From NCBI GenBank assembly GCA_019113845.1, contig DXGQ01000032.1, positions 22,834 through 86,833 on the forward strand: a stretch of DNA of 64,000 nt, read 5' to 3'. A program made the position numbers and the translations under genes. A model generated the notes under the pieces. The model did not search any database. It worked only from the letters and a program-made list of their open reading frames with translations, and was not told where the DNA came from. Positions 26,575-36,357 of the stretch are shown piece by piece. This DNA comes from Candidatus Anaerobutyricum avicola. Its GTDB lineage: Bacteria; Bacillota; Clostridia; Lachnospirales; Lachnospiraceae. Each line of letters starts with the position of its first letter. The stretch's first letter is position 1.

Positions 26575-27015
26575 TCACTCCGGCAGTTTTGCGTACTCTT
26601 CGTCGGATACCGGCTCGCACCACTCGTTGGATGTCTCCTCGCCCGGAACCTCCACAGCGATGTGGGAGAACCAGGAATCCTTCTTCGCGCCGTGCCAGTG
26701 CTTTACTTCCGCCGGGATCGTGATGACCGTTCCCGGTACAAGGCTCACTGCCTCTTTGCCTTCTTCCTGATACCAGCCCTCGCCTGCCGTGCAGATCAGA
26801 AGCTGGCCGCCACCGCTCTTTGCATGATGGATATGCCAGTTATTGCGGCATCCCGGCTCAAAAGTCACATTTGCCAGGAAAACGTTCGTCTCCTTCGGAT
26901 TTGTCAGCGGATTTAAGAAAGACTGTCCGATAAAAAACTGCGCGTACGCGTCGTTGGACTGACCCAGCCCAAACACATTCTGTTTGTCAAATTCTGCTTT
27001 ATCCATGATCTTCAT
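26575..27015 (-). CDS. Cupin domain-containing protein
   Basis: VTFEPGCRNNWHIHHA...GQLLICTAGEGWYQEEG...VITIPAEVKHWHG. Confidence 0.9.
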   Translation of the reverse strand: MKIMDKAEFDKQNVFGLGQSNDAYAQFFIGQSFLNPLTNPKETNVFLANVTFEPGCRNNWHIHHAKSGGGQLLICTAGEGWYQEEGKEAVSLVPGTVITIPAEVKHWHGAKKDSWFSHIAVEVPGEETSNEWCEPVSDEEYAKLPE

Positions 27016-27059
27016 GATACTATATCCTCCATTTTTTGTTTTTCCTGTATCTGGATATA

Positions 27060-28670
27060 TTATAGTCCTGCGACGCTTTTTCTGTCTAATGCCTGTTTTT
27101 TATTTGTGGTCATGCCTGGGGTGTATGATTCCCATTCCCAACTCTGTCCCGCATCCTCCGACACGAAAACAACGGCAAAGGTTCCCATATCCGCAGAGCT
27201 TGTGGACACCTGTACCTTGAGCAGACCGTCCTCCTCATAAGGCGTTCCGATATAGTCCAGATCTTCGGTTGTGAATCCATAGGCATTGCCGGTTATGGCT
27301 TCCGCCGCCTCTCCTGTCGGAAGTGTGACCGATTGAAATTGTTGCCCGCCATCCGTTGTGCGGTACATGGAAGAAGCGTCCCCGGAGGCGCCACCAAGCA
27401 GGATGAATCCGATATCTGCATCCATAAAGTACATGCCCTCTGCCACGCCGATATTTCCGGCAAACGGGTCCGCATTATGAATCTCTCCATTATAAAATTC
27501 ATAGAACCGGCTTCCGGCGGCGGCGTCCGTCACTTCCAGTCTCATGGAATGTTCCGCATCCAGATAGAAGGTCATACTGCCGTCCTGATCGGTGAGAAGC
27601 GTCTGCCCTTCTTCTCTGGCTTCGCTGATCTCCTGTTCTTCGCTGCTCCGTTCCTCCATCTCTTCCTTCGTCTTCATAGAATCTTCACCGCAGAAAACGA
27701 CTGACACTTCTTTTTCTTCCCCTGTCTGCCCGTCATGCAGAGAAACAGTCAGAACGTAGGCATCTTTACTCTCCCCATAACTGTCCCGGTAATAAAGCGA
27801 CAGTCTTCCTTCTTCGTCAAGACGGTACCATGGATTTTCACAGACCTTTGTAGTATAGCCGCCATACCGCAGGACGATGGACAAGTCATTCTCGTCTTCG
27901 TTCACCGGCGCAGTATCTGTCACAGCCTCGCTGCCGTCTGTGCCGGACTCTCCGCCTTTTCGGTCATTCACCCTTCCCGAAAAGCCCTGTTCCCGCAGCG
28001 CGCCAATCATATCAAACATTGGTTGCATTCTCTCCTGCCTGCTGTATTCCGTATGGACCGCGCCGTTTAGACGGACGGTCATGTCCGGGCTTTCGGCGGC
28101 GTCGTAGGTAATCAGATAGCTTTGTGGCGCTTCCCCGGAAAGGGTGTAAAGATAGCCGTCGACAGCTTCAATCTGTCCGTCGGCGATGGTCACCGAAAAT
28201 GTGTTGGCAGTGTACAGCTCACTGTCTTCCGGCAGACCCGCTCCTTCTTCCAGCGCTGTCACGATGCCAGAAAGTCCGTACCGGGAAAAATCCCTTTCTT
28301 CAAACGCAATCTTTTTTGTATTTCTCATCTCTTCGAGAATCCAGGACAGCTTTCCGTAATAGGGCTGGGCGCTTTCGTAAATCTGCCGGCCGGCATAGCC
28401 GGTCAGAAGCACGAAAATCAGAAGTTCCGCCGTCAGCAGAACGGTGGCGCCTCTTTGTACCTCCCGCTTTTTTCTTCTCTTTTGCCGAAAATATACAATC
28501 GTCCAGATAATAAACCACAAAACCCCCGCAAAACCAAGCGCGATCAGCACCGGCAGCCTTCTTGCGACGCCGCCCCACTGAAAAAGCCGGGTGAGGACCC
28601 GAAGACCCGCGGCGTAGAGGATCAGCGCCAGTGGATTTAACAAAATCGTCCAGTATAATTTTCTGTTCAT
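27060..28670 (-). CDS. Uncharacterised membrane-anchored protein with BNR/Asp-box-like motifs
   Basis: N-terminal TM segments; C-terminal YRTTDGGQQF and VSEDAGQSWEW. Confidence 0.75.
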   Translation of the reverse strand: MNRKLYWTILLNPLALILYAAGLRVLTRLFQWGGVARRLPVLIALGFAGVLWFIIWTIVYFRQKRRKKREVQRGATVLLTAELLIFVLLTGYAGRQIYESAQPYYGKLSWILEEMRNTKKIAFEERDFSRYGLSGIVTALEEGAGLPEDSELYTANTFSVTIADGQIEAVDGYLYTLSGEAPQSYLITYDAAESPDMTVRLNGAVHTEYSRQERMQPMFDMIGALREQGFSGRVNDRKGGESGTDGSEAVTDTAPVNEDENDLSIVLRYGGYTTKVCENPWYRLDEEGRLSLYYRDSYGESKDAYVLTVSLHDGQTGEEKEVSVVFCGEDSMKTKEEMEERSSEEQEISEAREEGQTLLTDQDGSMTFYLDAEHSMRLEVTDAAAGSRFYEFYNGEIHNADPFAGNIGVAEGMYFMDADIGFILLGGASGDASSMYRTTDGGQQFQSVTLPTGEAAEAITGNAYGFTTEDLDYIGTPYEEDGLLKVQVSTSSADMGTFAVVFVSEDAGQSWEWESYTPGMTTNKKQALDRKSVAGL

Positions 28671-28712
28671 GACACACCTCCTGTTACCTTTTCATTTTAT
28701 TTCCTTCTTTTT

Positions 28713-28742
28713 AATCTTACATTTGTAAGATTATTTTGTCAA
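28713..28742 (-). promoter_or_regulatory. Promoter with overlapping BlaI-type palindrome in front of 27060..28670
   Basis: Minus strand TTGACA (28742-28737) -17- TAAGAT (28719-28714); AATCTTACA-TT-TGTAAGATT at 28713-28732. Confidence 0.7.
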
Positions 28743-28885
28743 TCTTTTTCCTGACTTTCCACATATCCGTTCTCTCCCGATAAACACGTCATACGTATTG
28801 AATGCGCCTCTGTTTTTTTACAATGAGTAACCCCCCATATCCTGTTAATCAGCTCATAAATGATAAAGCCCATCATAGCAGACGA

Positions 28886-28952
28886 GAAAACCAGGGGTAT
28901 CGCACAATGATGTTTTGTTCTTCCATCATTGGCACGATACCCCCGGTTTCGT
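28886..28952 (-). terminator. Long hairpin downstream of 28994..30088
   Basis: AAACCAGGGGTATCG.CACAATGATG / CATCATTGG.CACGATACCCCCGGTTT. Confidence 0.55.
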
Positions 28953-28993
28953 TTGTTCCCTGTATTTAATATAGTAGATTTCTTACAATCTCT

Positions 28994-30088
28994 TTACACC
29001 ACGCCCAGTCCTTTTGCCACGATCATGATAAAGTCCTGCACGTTGGTGACGATGGTGGTCGCCGCCAGGCTGCCACGGTCTAAGAGCTTGTTGACCACGA
29101 ACTCGTCGGCGTCCACGGTGTAGAGGAAGACCGGACGAACCGTTCCGTCCTCTAAAACGCGGTAGGACGGCGTCATATTGCCGGTGGCGATGGTGTGGAG
29201 CATGGTTGCCAGGCAGACAACGGTGGTCGCTTTTTTTACCATATTCCGCATGGCGGTCTGTCCTTCGTAGGCGTCGCCGATCACTTCCGGCAGAGGGCCG
29301 TCGTCACGGATGGAGCCGGTCAGCACAAACGGTACCTTTTCTTTCACGCAGCTGTACATGATGCCGTTGTCGATCTTGTAGTCGTCGATAAACTGCGGGA
29401 TCGAGCCGCTCTTTCTCACACGGTTGATGACGTCCAGGTGATTGTAATGGCCGTTCGGCTGGGATTTCTGGGTGTAAATGTCCTGACCGAGAGCGGTGTG
29501 GAACATCGCCCCTTCCAGATCGTGGGTTGCCAGTGCGTTTCCTGCCATCAGACCGTCCACATAGCCGTTTTCCACCATGGCCTGCATGGCTCTTCTGGCG
29601 TCGGCGTCAAAGGAGAAGGCCGGACCCATGACCCAGAGGATATTTCCATGTTCTCTCTCGTATTTTAACAGTTCAAACAGGCGGTCATAGTCTCTGGCGT
29701 AGGAAGTCTCACGGCTTCTGCCCTGACGGAAGACAAACTGGTCGCCTTCTCCCTCTTCCGGGTCTTCAAAACCGGTGCTGTGAAGATAGATTCCTTCTTC
29801 CGCATTTTCTGTTCTTCCAAGGATGACCTTGTCGCCGACCTGCAGGTTCCGGTTTTCCACCACCCGCAGCTCGCCGTCTTCTCCCAGTACCACGCTGGAA
29901 TCCATGCGGCTTTCTTTTGCCAGCTTCCACTGGCCGTCAATCTTAAAATACTCCGGATACATGGAGGTGCTGTGATAGTTCTCCGGCGCCACGCCTTTGA
30001 TGGTCACTTTTTCCCACGCCGCGTCCGGCGCATTGGCAAATCGCTCTTTCGTAAAATCCGGTTCTCTGTATTCTGGCATATGAAACAT
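28994..30088 (-). CDS. LOR/SDH-type conserved protein (TIGR00300-like; possibly ornithine cyclodeaminase/AgrE-related)
   Basis: 364 aa; VGDKVILGRTENAEEGIYLHSTGF, VDGLMAGNALATHDLEGA; family from memory. Confidence 0.6.
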   Translation of the reverse strand: MFHMPEYREPDFTKERFANAPDAAWEKVTIKGVAPENYHSTSMYPEYFKIDGQWKLAKESRMDSSVVLGEDGELRVVENRNLQVGDKVILGRTENAEEGIYLHSTGFEDPEEGEGDQFVFRQGRSRETSYARDYDRLFELLKYEREHGNILWVMGPAFSFDADARRAMQAMVENGYVDGLMAGNALATHDLEGAMFHTALGQDIYTQKSQPNGHYNHLDVINRVRKSGSIPQFIDDYKIDNGIMYSCVKEKVPFVLTGSIRDDGPLPEVIGDAYEGQTAMRNMVKKATTVVCLATMLHTIATGNMTPSYRVLEDGTVRPVFLYTVDADEFVVNKLLDRGSLAATTIVTNVQDFIMIVAKGLGVV

Positions 30089-30158
30089 ACTTTCTACCTC
30101 TCTTCTATATTATAATCACTGTCATTTCTTTTACTATGGGACTATCGCAGTTATGGCT

Positions 30159-31763
30159 TCATCGGCGGTATACGCAGACTCCATCGGCATATGTCTCTGC
30201 CACCTGCACTTTGTCAATCTCCTCAGATGGTATCGTTAAGATATCCCGGTCGAGGACGGCAAAGTCCGCATGGTATCCCGGTGTCAACACGCCGACATTC
30301 TGGAATCCGGCTGCCTGTGCCGCGCCTTTTGTGTAGAGCGTGATTGCTGTCTTTATATCCACCGCCTGTTCGCTGCCGCAGTCTGTTCCGTCGGCGGCAA
30401 TGCGCGTCACTGCCTGTTTTAATCCCGGGAACGGGTCCGATGGCACTGCCCAGAATGTTGCCGGCGCGTCGGTGGAAAATCCGGTCACCACGCCTTCTTT
30501 TAACATGGTGCGTACCGGATAACACTGCCGCATCCAGTCTAAGCCTAAGTTCTTCCGGTAGCTGGCGGTCTCCGCATACATGAAGATTGGTTGTGTCACG
30601 AAGGAGATGCCGCAGGCTGCCGCCTTCCTGATGCTGTCCATGGTCGGGTCCGTCACATGCTCCACCCGCACATACGGGATGCCGTCGGTCGTCCACGGCG
30701 TTTCTGCCGCCGCCCGGTTCACCATCCGCTCGATGGCGCGCCCGCCCATGGCATGCATGGAAAGCTGGCAGTGATTCTTTTTACAAAATGCCACGGCAGA
30801 TTCCACCAGATCGTCGCTGCACACGGAGATACCGTATTCGTCGGTGGAACCCTTGAACGGACGGTTCATCCAGGCAGTCCTTCCCGAGATGCTGCCGTCG
30901 CCGATGAGCTTTAAGCCGGCGGCAAAGATCTGCTGATTCCGGTTCAGTTTTTCCGGCGACAGGGTAAAGCTTCCATCTTTCGCAAAGAAATCCCACATAT
31001 AGTAAACGCCCACCTTCTGCGCGAAGCCTTTTTTCGCTGCCGCCTCATAGATCGGTATATTATCCGTGGCGTCCAGATTACCCATGTCGCAGACGGACGT
31101 CACTCCCTGGGAATTAAGCAACGCGCCCAGTTCCAACAAATTCTCCACCTTCTGCTCCTTCGAGGCCACCGGCAGCAGGGGAGCGAGAAGATTTCTCGCA
31201 TTTTCCTTCAGAACGCCGGTCGGCTCGCCGTTTTCATCCCGCTCGATCTCTCCGCCCGGAGGGTCCGGCGTGTTCCGGTCGATGCCCGCCAAAGACAGCG
31301 CTATGCTGTTGACACAGCGGATGTGAGCGCAGGTACGCATGAGGGATACCGGAGCGTCGCTGCACACCGCATCCAGATCGTACCGGTTCGGCGAACGCTT
31401 TTCTAAAAGGCCTTCCTCGTCATACCCCCAGCCCTCGATCCATTTTTCAGGACCCTGTTCCTCTCTTTTCTCCTTTATGGCTTCTTTCAGTTCCTCAATG
31501 GATGTGATCTTTGGCGGCATGATGGTGATCTGCTTCTGAAAATCAGCCAGGATCACCGGATGCATGTGGGCATCCACGAATCCGGGGATCACTCTTCTTC
31601 CCTGCAGATCCACAACGGGCGCATCGCCCCCATGTACCTCTTCCGTCTCGCCGATCCAGCAGATGCGTCCGTTCTCCACCGCCATGGCGCTGGCTTCCGG
31701 CGTCTTCTCATCCGCTGTAAATATCTTTCCATTTACAAAAAATGTTTTTTCTGTCTGTTTCAT
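30159..31763 (-). CDS. YtcJ-like amidohydrolase family protein
   Basis: VIPGFVDAHMHPVILA, LSMHAMGGRAIE, GFSTDAPATFW; start MKQTEKTFFVNGKIFTAD at 31763. Confidence 0.9.
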   Translation of the reverse strand: MKQTEKTFFVNGKIFTADEKTPEASAMAVENGRICWIGETEEVHGGDAPVVDLQGRRVIPGFVDAHMHPVILADFQKQITIMPPKITSIEELKEAIKEKREEQGPEKWIEGWGYDEEGLLEKRSPNRYDLDAVCSDAPVSLMRTCAHIRCVNSIALSLAGIDRNTPDPPGGEIERDENGEPTGVLKENARNLLAPLLPVASKEQKVENLLELGALLNSQGVTSVCDMGNLDATDNIPIYEAAAKKGFAQKVGVYYMWDFFAKDGSFTLSPEKLNRNQQIFAAGLKLIGDGSISGRTAWMNRPFKGSTDEYGISVCSDDLVESAVAFCKKNHCQLSMHAMGGRAIERMVNRAAAETPWTTDGIPYVRVEHVTDPTMDSIRKAAACGISFVTQPIFMYAETASYRKNLGLDWMRQCYPVRTMLKEGVVTGFSTDAPATFWAVPSDPFPGLKQAVTRIAADGTDCGSEQAVDIKTAITLYTKGAAQAAGFQNVGVLTPGYHADFAVLDRDILTIPSEEIDKVQVAETYADGVCVYRR

Positions 31764-31934
31764 TCTACTAACACTCCCTTTTAGCCGGATGATGATTATC
31801 TCTGTCATCCGCCAGACGGCGGCGACAAAAGCTCCGTATCCGGCCTTTCCATACTATAATAACAGAACCTGTCCGGTTTGTCAGGAATTTTTGGAGAAAT
31901 ACGTAGAAAAAAATGTATTTTTAAATAAAAATTC

Positions 31935-32050
31935 TTGCAAATATCACAAAAAAATGATAACATAAATATTAACGTGTTTTTAATATTTATGACATGATAC
32001 GACTCCGAAGCTGGAAAAATCAATCATTCGGAGTCTTTTCTTTTTATCAG
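31935..32050 (+). promoter_or_regulatory. Putative promoter, AT-rich palindrome and intrinsic terminator in the leader of the M20 gene
   Basis: TTGCAA-17-TAACAT; ATAAATATTAA-CGTGTTT-TTAATATTTAT (31962-31990); GACTCCGAA...TTCGGAGTC + TTTTCTTTTT (32001-32045). Confidence 0.5.
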
Positions 32051-32076
32051 ACAAAGAAAAGGAGGAGTACATAATT

Positions 32077-33318
32077 ATGAAGATATCCACCGAGGAGATC
32101 CGTCAGGCTGCGCAGGACATCCGGGAACAGATGATCATGGACAGACGCCGCCTGCATCAGATACCGGAGATCGGCACTGATCTGCCGCAGACCAGCGCTT
32201 ACGTGAAAGAACGTCTGGACGCCATGGGGATTTCCTGGCAGGACTGCGGCGGTCCCCTTCCGGAAAAAATGACCAGAGATTACATGACCGCGGGTTTCCC
32301 GCGGATGGAGAAAGAAACCGGCGTCGTCGCCACCATCGGCAGCGGAAGCCCCTGTATTCTTCTGCGGGCGGACATGGACGCCCTTCCCATCCGGGAAGAT
32401 AATGGCCTTGATTTCAAGTCAGAAAATGGCCTTGGACACATGTGCGGTCACGACGCGCACACCGCCATGCTCCTTGGAGCGGCGCAGATTTTAAAAGACA
32501 GGGAGGAACAGCTGCCGGGCACGGTCAAACTGATGTTCCAGCCCGGCGAGGAGACCGGCGCAGGCGCAAGGATCATGGTGGAAAACGGCCTTCTCGAAGA
32601 TCCGAAGCCGGACGCCGCCTTCGGCATCCATGTGGAACCTTCCGATCACACGGGCAGAGCCGGCTATGCCGTGGGGGTCAATTCCTCTTCTCTTGATACA
32701 TTTATTCTGAAGATCAAGGGCAAAGGCGGACACAGCTCCATGCCGCAGCTTTGCACAGACCCGCTGATGGTCATGAACCAGGTATATCAGGCCGTGAATC
32801 TGCTGGTAAGCCGGGAGACAGACCCGTCCGCCATGGTCGCTTTAACCTGCGGCGTGGCAAAGGGCGGCACCGCCGTCAATATCATCCCCGATGAGGCGGA
32901 GCTTCATATCGGCGTGCGCACGCTGGACGTCGAGGCCGCCAATCATCTCACCAGACGGATTCCCGAGCTCATCGACCACTACGTGAAGGCGTGGAACGCC
33001 GACTATGAGCTGACCACTTTCCACACGCCATGTACATGGACCGACGAAGGTCTGTGTCAGGAACTGGTCCCTTATCTTGGCGAGGTTCTTGGCAGCAGCA
33101 ACGTCCATCAAATCCCGGCGCTGTCCGCCACGGAAGATTTTGGCTACGTCACGGAAAAAATCCCGGGGATGTTTATCTTCCTCGGCGCCGGCGCTCCGGA
33201 AAACGCGCCGCTGCACAGCCCGCAGATGGTACTCGATGAAGACGTGCTGCCGCTGGGGGCCGCCCTTCATGCCAATGTGGCCATCTCCTGGCTCAACACA
33301 CACAGCGATTCCCGGTAA
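32077..33318 (+). CDS. M20 family metallopeptidase / amidohydrolase
   Basis: ILLRADMDALPI, HMCGHDAHTAMLLGAA, FQPGEETGAGA; AAAGGAGG RBS. Confidence 0.94.
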   Translation: MKISTEEIRQAAQDIREQMIMDRRRLHQIPEIGTDLPQTSAYVKERLDAMGISWQDCGGPLPEKMTRDYMTAGFPRMEKETGVVATIGSGSPCILLRADMDALPIREDNGLDFKSENGLGHMCGHDAHTAMLLGAAQILKDREEQLPGTVKLMFQPGEETGAGARIMVENGLLEDPKPDAAFGIHVEPSDHTGRAGYAVGVNSSSLDTFILKIKGKGGHSSMPQLCTDPLMVMNQVYQAVNLLVSRETDPSAMVALTCGVAKGGTAVNIIPDEAELHIGVRTLDVEAANHLTRRIPELIDHYVKAWNADYELTTFHTPCTWTDEGLCQELVPYLGEVLGSSNVHQIPALSATEDFGYVTEKIPGMFIFLGAGAPENAPLHSPQMVLDEDVLPLGAALHANVAISWLNTHSDSR

Positions 33319-33439
33319 ATCCTGCCGCCTGTGAATCATCGGAAAGGATGACACAGGCAAAAAGGATTCTACTGAAATAAAAACTTTGCAGAGCCTCACA
33401 AAAGTCAGACTCCGCAACCACAACTAGAAAGGAACAAAC

Positions 33440-34840
33440 ATGAACACACAAGCAAAAGCAAAGAAAGGCTTCCACATGCCGCATGTCTTCATCATTCTGC
33501 TGCTGATCATGCTCTTTGTGGTCGTTCTCTCTTACATCATCCCAAGCGGAAGCTATGAGAGGGTGACAGACAGCGCCGGCATCACCGTCGTTGATCCGGA
33601 TACCTTCCAATATGTGGAAAATGAAACACCGATCACTTTTATGGACTATTTTGAGGCGGTCTACAACGGCTTTGTCAACGGAGCCACCATCATGGGCACG
33701 CTCTTTATCAGCTCCGGCGTCATTTATCTTCTGGAAGTGAGCGGCGCATTCGGGGCCGGCATCAACCTGATCTTACAGAAGACCAAAGGAAAAGAATTTT
33801 CCGTGGTATGCATTTTTTATACGATTTTCGTCATTTTCGGCGTGCTCGGCTACGGAGAAGCCGCCTACCCATTTTACCCGCTGGCAGTGACTATCGGCTT
33901 TGCCCTGGGCTATGACCGGATGGTCGGCACAGGTCTTGCCATCATCGGAAGTACCGTCGGTTTTACCTCCGGTCTTATGAATACCTTTACCACCGGTGTG
34001 GCACAGCAGATTGTCGGTCTGCCGATGTTCTCCGGCATCGGTTTCCGCTGCGTCGGTCTTGTGGTCTTTTATATAATCGGTCTTGCCGGTCTTTACGCTT
34101 ACTGCCGCAAGATCAAAAAGAACCCGGAAGCAAGCCTTATGAGCGAGGAGTACTTAAACCAGAATAAAGAGGACCATGTGTCCGGTATGGAAGAGATGAC
34201 GCTGCCGCGGATTCTCGGCCTTCTCGTCTTCCTCTGTATCATCGTTATCCAGGGATTCGGCTGTATCCGCCTTGGCTGGAGCTTTCCGCAGATTGCCGCC
34301 ATTTATGTGATCATGGGGATTTTGCTGACCATCATCTTCCGCTTTGAGCCGAGCAAAGCCTGCCAGCTTTTCTGTCAAGGCGCTGTGCGGGTATTCGCCG
34401 CCGCCTTTGCGGTCGGTCTGGCGCAGTCCGTGGTCGTTCTCATGAACCAGGCGTGCATCATGGACACCATTGTGCATGCCATGTCCGTCCTTCTGGAACA
34501 TAAGAGTGCCATTCTTGCCCTGCTGATCATCTTTGTCTTTGTGACGCTGTTTAACTTCCTGGTCGTATCCGGAAGCGGCAAGGCCGTCATCGTCATGCCG
34601 ATCTTGCAGCCGCTGGGCGAGATCCTTCACATCAACCAGCAGGTGTTAGTGCTCACATATCAGTACGGCGACGGCATCACCAACAGCTTCTGGCCGGGAA
34701 GTTCCCTCGTGCAGCTTTCCATGTGCGGCGTAGACTACGGTTCCTGGATCAAGTTCTGCTGGAAGATCTATCTGGGATTTATCGTGAGCGCTTTCATTCT
34801 CGTGATGATCGCCCACGGCATCGGATACGGGCCGTTCTGA
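33440..34840 (+). CDS. YfcC family transporter
   Basis: 466 aa; MPHVFIILLLIMLFVVVLSYIIPSGSYERV, multiple TM segments, VVSGSGKAVIVMPIL. Confidence 0.85.
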   Translation: MNTQAKAKKGFHMPHVFIILLLIMLFVVVLSYIIPSGSYERVTDSAGITVVDPDTFQYVENETPITFMDYFEAVYNGFVNGATIMGTLFISSGVIYLLEVSGAFGAGINLILQKTKGKEFSVVCIFYTIFVIFGVLGYGEAAYPFYPLAVTIGFALGYDRMVGTGLAIIGSTVGFTSGLMNTFTTGVAQQIVGLPMFSGIGFRCVGLVVFYIIGLAGLYAYCRKIKKNPEASLMSEEYLNQNKEDHVSGMEEMTLPRILGLLVFLCIIVIQGFGCIRLGWSFPQIAAIYVIMGILLTIIFRFEPSKACQLFCQGAVRVFAAAFAVGLAQSVVVLMNQACIMDTIVHAMSVLLEHKSAILALLIIFVFVTLFNFLVVSGSGKAVIVMPILQPLGEILHINQQVLVLTYQYGDGITNSFWPGSSLVQLSMCGVDYGSWIKFCWKIYLGFIVSAFILVMIAHGIGYGPF

Positions 34841-34892
34841 TACAATCTTTTTTAATTTACACTGAATCAACACAGGCTTGCATCACTTTTCA

Positions 34893-34958
34893 TAAGAAAT
34901 GCTCTCCAGCGTCGGCGTACACTACAGTACTTCCGACAGGGAGAGCATTTCTTTTATA
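34893..34958. terminator. Bidirectional terminator between converging genes
   Basis: AAATGCTCTCC...GGAGAGCATTTCTTTT. Confidence 0.65.
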
Positions 34959-34983
34959 AAGCCGCACTGTTTTTACAGAAAAC

Positions 34984-35961
34984 TTACTGTCCTTCTCTTA
35001 CAAGAGACATCACCTTTCTTGCTGTCTTTTCGTCCGTATAAAGTACATTGACATAGTCGCCTCGCAGCGCGCCCAGTATTCCGGCTGCCTTTCTCTCGCC
35101 TACGGCAATGGCAATGTTATACTTCTTATCTCTAAAATCTTCCAAAGCAAGTCCCACCACTCTTTCATTTAAATTCTCATTGACGATTCTTCCCTGCACG
35201 TCAAAAAAACGAAGAGCGATATCGCCTGCCGCATCCGCTATTTTCAACTGTTCCAGGTCATCGTCGCCCAGATAGCCTGTTTCATATAAAATAGACGTTT
35301 TTTCCACGACACCTACACTGAAGATCGTCACTTCCGCCTCTTTTGCCATATGAAGGACACTGTTGATAGTGGAATCTTTTTTTAAGACGTCAAAGATTTC
35401 TTTGGAATCCACCAGAGCCGGTACGGGAAACATGTATCCCGTTCCCTTTCCTGCCTTCGTCACAGCATCCACGATCTTCCCGGCGCCGGTCGGCACGGTA
35501 TGTTTGGACACACCGCCGTTTAACTGTACTACTTTGATGTTCTTTGCCTGCATTTTGTCAATGTACTCGGACAGGCAATTCAACGTTTTTCCCCAGGAAA
35601 CTCCCACAATACAGTCATCATGGATGTATCTGTCCAGGCGATCTGATAACGCCCGGCAGGTATCCTGCAAAGAAATGTCTTCGTCATCTATGACATTGGG
35701 AGTGATAAATACATCCTTCAGATGAAATAATTCTTTCATCTGTCTCGCGATTTCATTGACGGATTCCAGCGGATATTCCACTTTTATTTTTACATATCCA
35801 AGATCCATTGCTTTTTGGAGCATCCGGCTGATCGTGGACTTTGATACACCCTCTTCTCTGGAAATCTCAAGCTGCCCCTCATGGAGCTCATAATATTTCC
35901 TGGCCACCCGCATAATCTGATATTGTTTGTTTACTTCCATATTTCCTCCCTTTATTTCCAA
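34984..35961 (-). CDS. SorC/DeoR-type sugar-binding transcriptional regulator
   Basis: N-terminal HTH (EGQLEISREEGVSKSTISRMLQKAMDLGYV) and sugar-binding domain (GVSWGKTL). Confidence 0.92.
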   Translation of the reverse strand: MEIKGGNMEVNKQYQIMRVARKYYELHEGQLEISREEGVSKSTISRMLQKAMDLGYVKIKVEYPLESVNEIARQMKELFHLKDVFITPNVIDDEDISLQDTCRALSDRLDRYIHDDCIVGVSWGKTLNCLSEYIDKMQAKNIKVVQLNGGVSKHTVPTGAGKIVDAVTKAGKGTGYMFPVPALVDSKEIFDVLKKDSTINSVLHMAKEAEVTIFSVGVVEKTSILYETGYLGDDDLEQLKIADAAGDIALRFFDVQGRIVNENLNERVVGLALEDFRDKKYNIAIAVGERKAAGILGALRGDYVNVLYTDEKTARKVMSLVREGQ

Positions 35962-36114
35962 AATAAACCAATGAATTTATTATGCAGTTTGTTATTATAT
36001 TATCAGATAAACCGGTTTCATTTTACATGAAAATGAAACAAATTGCAATGAAAGAAAAGGGTTTCCTTCAATTTTTTCGAGATATCACGGGAAAACGGTG
36101 ACAATTTTTTCGTC

Positions 36115-36180
36115 AAAAAAGGCACTGCCTCAAGGAAAAACAGCCCCCTCAGGATTCCTTTTTGAAGCAGTGCTTTTTTG
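36115..36180 (-). terminator. Hairpin downstream of the deoC operon
   Basis: GGCACTGCCTCAAGGAA...TTCCTTTTTGAAGCAGTGC. Confidence 0.55.
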
Positions 36181-36298
36181 TTATTTTTCTCCTGGCCCAC
36201 TTTTATCAAAGAGCCGCCGCAAAATTTTCTTCTGTTTCTTCCGGAAACGGGCAGTCATTATACCGTGGAAACAAAGTGTCTTTATGTCATTTTTCCTC

Positions 36299-36357
36299 TT
36301 TCCTGCCGCACTAGCTGTGTCAAGAATGGTAGATTTGGAAGTTCACTTCCAAACTTA
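36299..36357. repeat. Dispersed two-hairpin repeat, copy B (touches the deoC stop codon)
   Basis: tcctgccgcactagctgtgtcaagaatggtagatTTGGAAGttcaCTTCCAAact; compensatory change versus TTTGAAAG/CTTTCAAA. Confidence 0.75.
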
